DNA from: Thermoactinomyces intermedius
GTDB lineage: Bacteria > Bacillota > Bacilli > Thermoactinomycetales > Thermoactinomycetaceae
Direction: 5' to 3' (one strand)
DNA: 64,000 nucleotides
Assembly (NCBI RefSeq): GCF_016055025.1
Contig: NZ_JAECVW010000005.1
In this document: piece after piece, positions 61,881 to 64,000 of the stretch
How positions within the stretch are numbered: position 1 is the stretch's first letter
How the letters are laid out: each line of letters starts with the position of its first letter
Position numbers and translations under genes: made by a program
The notes under the pieces: generated by a model
Seen by the model: only the letters and a program-made list of their open reading frames with translations
What the model was told of the DNA's origin: nothing
Database searches by the model: none

Positions 61881-62774
61881 TTATTTGTTTTTCAGCATGG
61901 AGATATATTTGCTTACCACGTGATACACATATTCCTGGCAGGCTTCAGCGGTATCGGGGTTGTATTTACCCGCGTTTGTCTTATTGTTGGACAAAATCCG
62001 GATGCCCAAAAACGGAACATCATAGGCATCGGCAATTTGCGCGGCGGAGGCACCTTCCATCTCCTCGACGGAGGTTCCGTATTTTTCATGATACCATTGG
62101 ATCCGGTCCATCTCATTGTTCCAAAGGTCGGCCGAACCGATGGTGCCTTCCACCACTTTGCCGTTTTTGTATTGGTTTTTGACGGCCAGAGCGGCTTTCA
62201 GCAATTCCGGATCGCCTTCATAATAACGGATTTTTTCCGCATTTTTGTCTTCCCCGGCACTTCCTTCCGAAGCCATCAGGTCCATCGGTTTCCATGTGGA
62301 TGGATCGGTTCCTTCGCCTTCTTCTTTGTCCGTGGTTTTAAACGACCCGATGTGAGTCACCCTTTTTCCCAGGACAATGTCAAAAACATGAAGGCCGGGG
62401 TCGTGTCCGCCGGAGGTTCCCTGGTTGATGATGGCAACCGGTTGGTACTTCTCAATGGCCAAGGCAGTGGCAGCCGCCGTGTTTTCCATGCCTTTTCCGG
62501 TTTTTACGACAATCACCGGATATTGGTTCAGGGTTCCTTTATAAAAAACAAAGTTTCCCGATTTTTCGGTTTGCACGTTTTCCAGGCGGTTGGCCAGTTT
62601 TTCCGCTTCAATGGGCATGGCGCCTTGGATGATGACGGGTTTTTCCGGGTTTCGGGGGGACTGAGAGGTTTCTTGTTGCGGCTTTGTGCCACATCCTGCA
62701 ATCAATAAAATCATGAAGGAAAAAACAAAAATAAGTGCAGGGGAAACCCGTTGCAGAGGACCGAATTTTTTCAT
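61881..62774 (-). CDS. Lipoprotein of the MTA/SAH nucleosidase (PNP/UDP) family
   Basis: The protein has 297 residues from the ATG at 62774, which has AAGGAG nine bases upstream. A signal peptide ends at the lipobox LLIAGC (C28), so the enzyme domain faces outward. The catalytic domain (about 46-295) is like MTA/SAH nucleosidase: GAMPIEAEKL carries E56, equivalent to E12 of the Escherichia coli enzyme, NQGTSGG is near 117-123, and VEEMEGAS carries M239 and E240. At the position of the catalytic Asp197 the protein has N263 (RILSNN). This makes the reaction uncertain. Exported family members are known, but a soluble cytosolic form is more usual. Confidence 0.85.
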   Translation of the reverse strand: MKKFGPLQRVSPALIFVFSFMILLIAGCGTKPQQETSQSPRNPEKPVIIQGAMPIEAEKLANRLENVQTEKSGNFVFYKGTLNQYPVIVVKTGKGMENTAAATALAIEKYQPVAIINQGTSGGHDPGLHVFDIVLGKRVTHIGSFKTTDKEEGEGTDPSTWKPMDLMASEGSAGEDKNAEKIRYYEGDPELLKAALAVKNQYKNGKVVEGTIGSADLWNNEMDRIQWYHEKYGTSVEEMEGASAAQIADAYDVPFLGIRILSNNKTNAGKYNPDTAEACQEYVYHVVSKYISMLKNK

Positions 62775-62964
62775 TGATTCACGCTCCTTTTCCACGAAAC
62801 GATCTGGAGGTATTATGAACTGCACCAAGGCAAATCATTCACTCCACTATCATAGGATGAACCATTTTAAAAAACAAGAAGAACTGTTCATTCCAAGGGG
62901 CAGGGAAGATAGCCAAAGGGGATCCTTTCGGGCGGCTTCCGGGAGCCGGAAGCAGGGGAACCGG

Positions 62965-62999
62965 AAAGGGAACTCCCTTGTCCCAAAGGAGTTCCCTTT
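62965..62999 (-). terminator. Inverted repeat downstream of the broken HAD gene
   Basis: AAAGGGAACTC (62965-62975) and GAGTTCCCTTT (62989-62999) are perfectly complementary across 13 bases, seven bases past the HAD stop on the minus strand. The T run is short, so the terminator is moderate. No gene is visible between 62775 and 63005. Confidence 0.65.
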
Positions 63000-63005
63000 G
63001 ATTCC

Positions 63006-63692
63006 TCACGAAGCATGGCCGATTTGTTTCAGCCACGCAAACGTATTTTCAGCGGAGAAACAGCGCATTCCCTCTTTGACAAGGAAATCGGCTTTCTGGA
63101 AACGGTCAGGCAAAGGCTCTTCCGTCAAGTAAGGAATCGCCACACAATACATCCCGGCCCTTTGGCGGCCTCAACCCCGTATGGGGAATCCTCCACCACC
63201 AAACAGCATTCCGGACAGATGGCAAGCTGTCTGGCGGCTTCCAAAAACACATCCGGTTCCGGCTTGCCTTTTTTACATCTTCCGAAGAAACCACCGCATC
63301 GAAGAAAGCGGACAACCGGGTCACGGACAAGATCTCCTCAATGATGTCCGGAGAAGACCCCGAAGCCAGGGCCAATTTCATTTTGTTCTCTTGAAGGATG
63401 TGCAAAAACTTTTTCATTTCGGGAAAAACATGTGTTTTTTCTTTGCAATCTCTAAATAAATTTTGTTCTTTTTCGCGATCAACACTTTGACGGGATCCGA
63501 AAAAGCGTACGTTTTATTCAAGTCTTCCAGCATTTCTTTTGTGCTGATGCCCACATACCGCTTTTTTATTTCAAAGTCAAAACCGGTGATCCCGTATTCC
63601 ACCAGCAATTTTTTCTCTGCTTCAAAATAGTTGGGTTCGCTGTCAATCAGCGTGCCATCCAAATCAAAGATCACCGCTTGAATCTCCGACAT
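63006..63692 (-). pseudogene. HAD-family phosphatase gene with three frameshifts
   Basis: Read on the minus strand from the ATG at 63692 (GGAGGG ribosome-binding site) the product begins with the HAD motif I in AVIFDLDGTLIDSEP. The frame breaks near 63422, is open again as HILQENKMKLALASGSSP, breaks near 63282 before GKPEPDVFLEAA, and breaks again near 63160 before CVAIPYLTEEPLP, ending at a TGA at 63006. Each break is one base lost in a short homopolymer (T, A and G runs). Restored, it would be a normal phosphatase or phosphomutase of about 230 residues. It is either a pseudogene or a stretch with sequencing errors. Confidence 0.8.
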
Positions 63693-63878
63693 TGGCATCT
63701 CCCTCCTCACGGTATGAAACAAAAAATCGAGAGCCGGTTGCATCATTAAATTCTTTTTCAGGCGAAGGTTTTCCTGTGTGAAACATCGGTGTTTGCTCTG
63801 TGGGAAAGCAGGAATACCTTCGTGATTTTTTGGGGATTTATTAAGTAAAATGCAGCTAAAAGGAGATTGCTTTTCGCC

Positions 63879-64000
63879 ATGTTTGACGCGTTTTATGCTC
63901 TTTCCCCGGTGATGAAGGCTTTGATTGCTACGTTGTTCACCTGGTTCATGACCGCATTGGGAGCTTCCTTGGTTTTTTTTACTAAGAGATTCAATGAAAA
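63879..64000 (+). CDS. ZIP-family metal transporter, N-terminal part
   Basis: Only the first 40 codons are in the window. The N-terminus MFDAFYALSPVMKALIATLF then TWFMTALGASLVFF matches bacterial ZIP transporters of the ZupT/GufA type, whose first helix has this T-W-x-M-T-A-L-G-A pattern. An AAAAGGAG lies 14 bases upstream, a long spacing. It should import divalent metals such as zinc. Confidence 0.75.
   Translation, partial: MFDAFYALSPVMKALIATLFTWFMTALGASLVFFTKRFNE

Noticed and set aside
61920..62708. 262-codon plus-strand frame opposite the nucleosidase-like lipoprotein
   Set aside because: The minus-strand protein has a lipobox and enzyme motifs; the plus-strand frame has none.
62686..63132. 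Plus-strand open frame between the lipoprotein and the broken HAD gene
   Set aside because: The composition is not protein-like and it overlaps the HAD pseudogene and its inverted repeat.
1..64000. CRISPR array, insertion sequence, prophage or replication origin
   Set aside because: No regular spaced repeats, transposase, integrase or DnaA-box cluster was seen; gene order is the conserved chromosomal core.

Overview
The window is a gene-dense chromosomal segment of a Gram-positive Bacillales bacterium. Gene order matches the Bacillus replication-origin-proximal region: ctsR-mcsA-mcsB-clpC-radA-disA, then carD-yacL-ispD-ispF-gltX-cysE-cysS-mrnC-rlmB-rae1-sigH-rpmG-secE-nusG, the L11/L1 and L10/L12 genes, rpoBC, the str genes, the S10-spc-alpha cluster, the ECF transporter module and rplM-rpsI. 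Sigma-H, CtsR/McsB and the T-box leader support a spore-forming Firmicute. Base composition near 48-50 % GC, pssA and a small Cys-containing protein between disA and carD, and aroD-aroK between tuf and rpsJ suggest a thermoactinomycete- or Paenibacillus-like lineage. I cannot name the genus from sequence alone.

Layout. 1-3500 is accessory: a partial YtkA-like lipoprotein, an overlapping two-component pair (minus strand), a HAD phosphatase and an MgtC-like membrane protein. 3560-8243 is the CtsR heat-shock operon with a clear promoter, a CtsR operator and a terminator. 8408-11704 carries radA, disA and pssA. 11715-20973 holds a divergent small gene, carD, yacL, the isoprenoid genes ispD-ispF, gltX, a Cys T-box with cysE-cysS, and RNA-processing genes. 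20982-21787 is sigH with its own promoter and terminator. It is followed by a gene broken by three stop codons and a frameshift (22062-22954). 23044-26795 is rpmG-secE-nusG-rplKA and the attenuated rplJL operon. 26865-34943 is a methyltransferase plus rpoBC. 34953-39828 is the str operon ending in a strong terminator after tuf. 39906-40920 contains a degenerate tandem repeat and aroD, followed by aroK. 41737-57018 is the long S10-spc-alpha ribosomal cluster, including secY, adk, map, infA and rpoA. 57030-61354 is ecfA1-ecfA2-ecfT-truA-rplM-rpsI. 61407-64000 is accessory again: a DUF2200 protein, a lipoprotein of the nucleoside phosphorylase/nucleosidase family with an unusual active-site residue, a HAD phosphatase gene with three frameshifts, and the start of a ZIP metal transporter.

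Most of the window is core translation, transcription and protein quality-control machinery. The regulatory layer is readable: sigma-A-like promoters at several operons, a CtsR operator, a Cys-specific T-box, an L10 leader with mutually exclusive helices, and a probable L13 leader. Many genes begin with GTG or TTG, and their starts were set by Shine-Dalgarno spacing and family length. I found no tRNA, rRNA, CRISPR array, insertion sequence, prophage or convincing new multi-gene system. The most unusual points are the Asp-to-Asn change in the secreted nucleosidase-like lipoprotein, the 62-nt cysE/cysS overlap, the two decayed genes, the repeat next to aroD, and several structured leaders.
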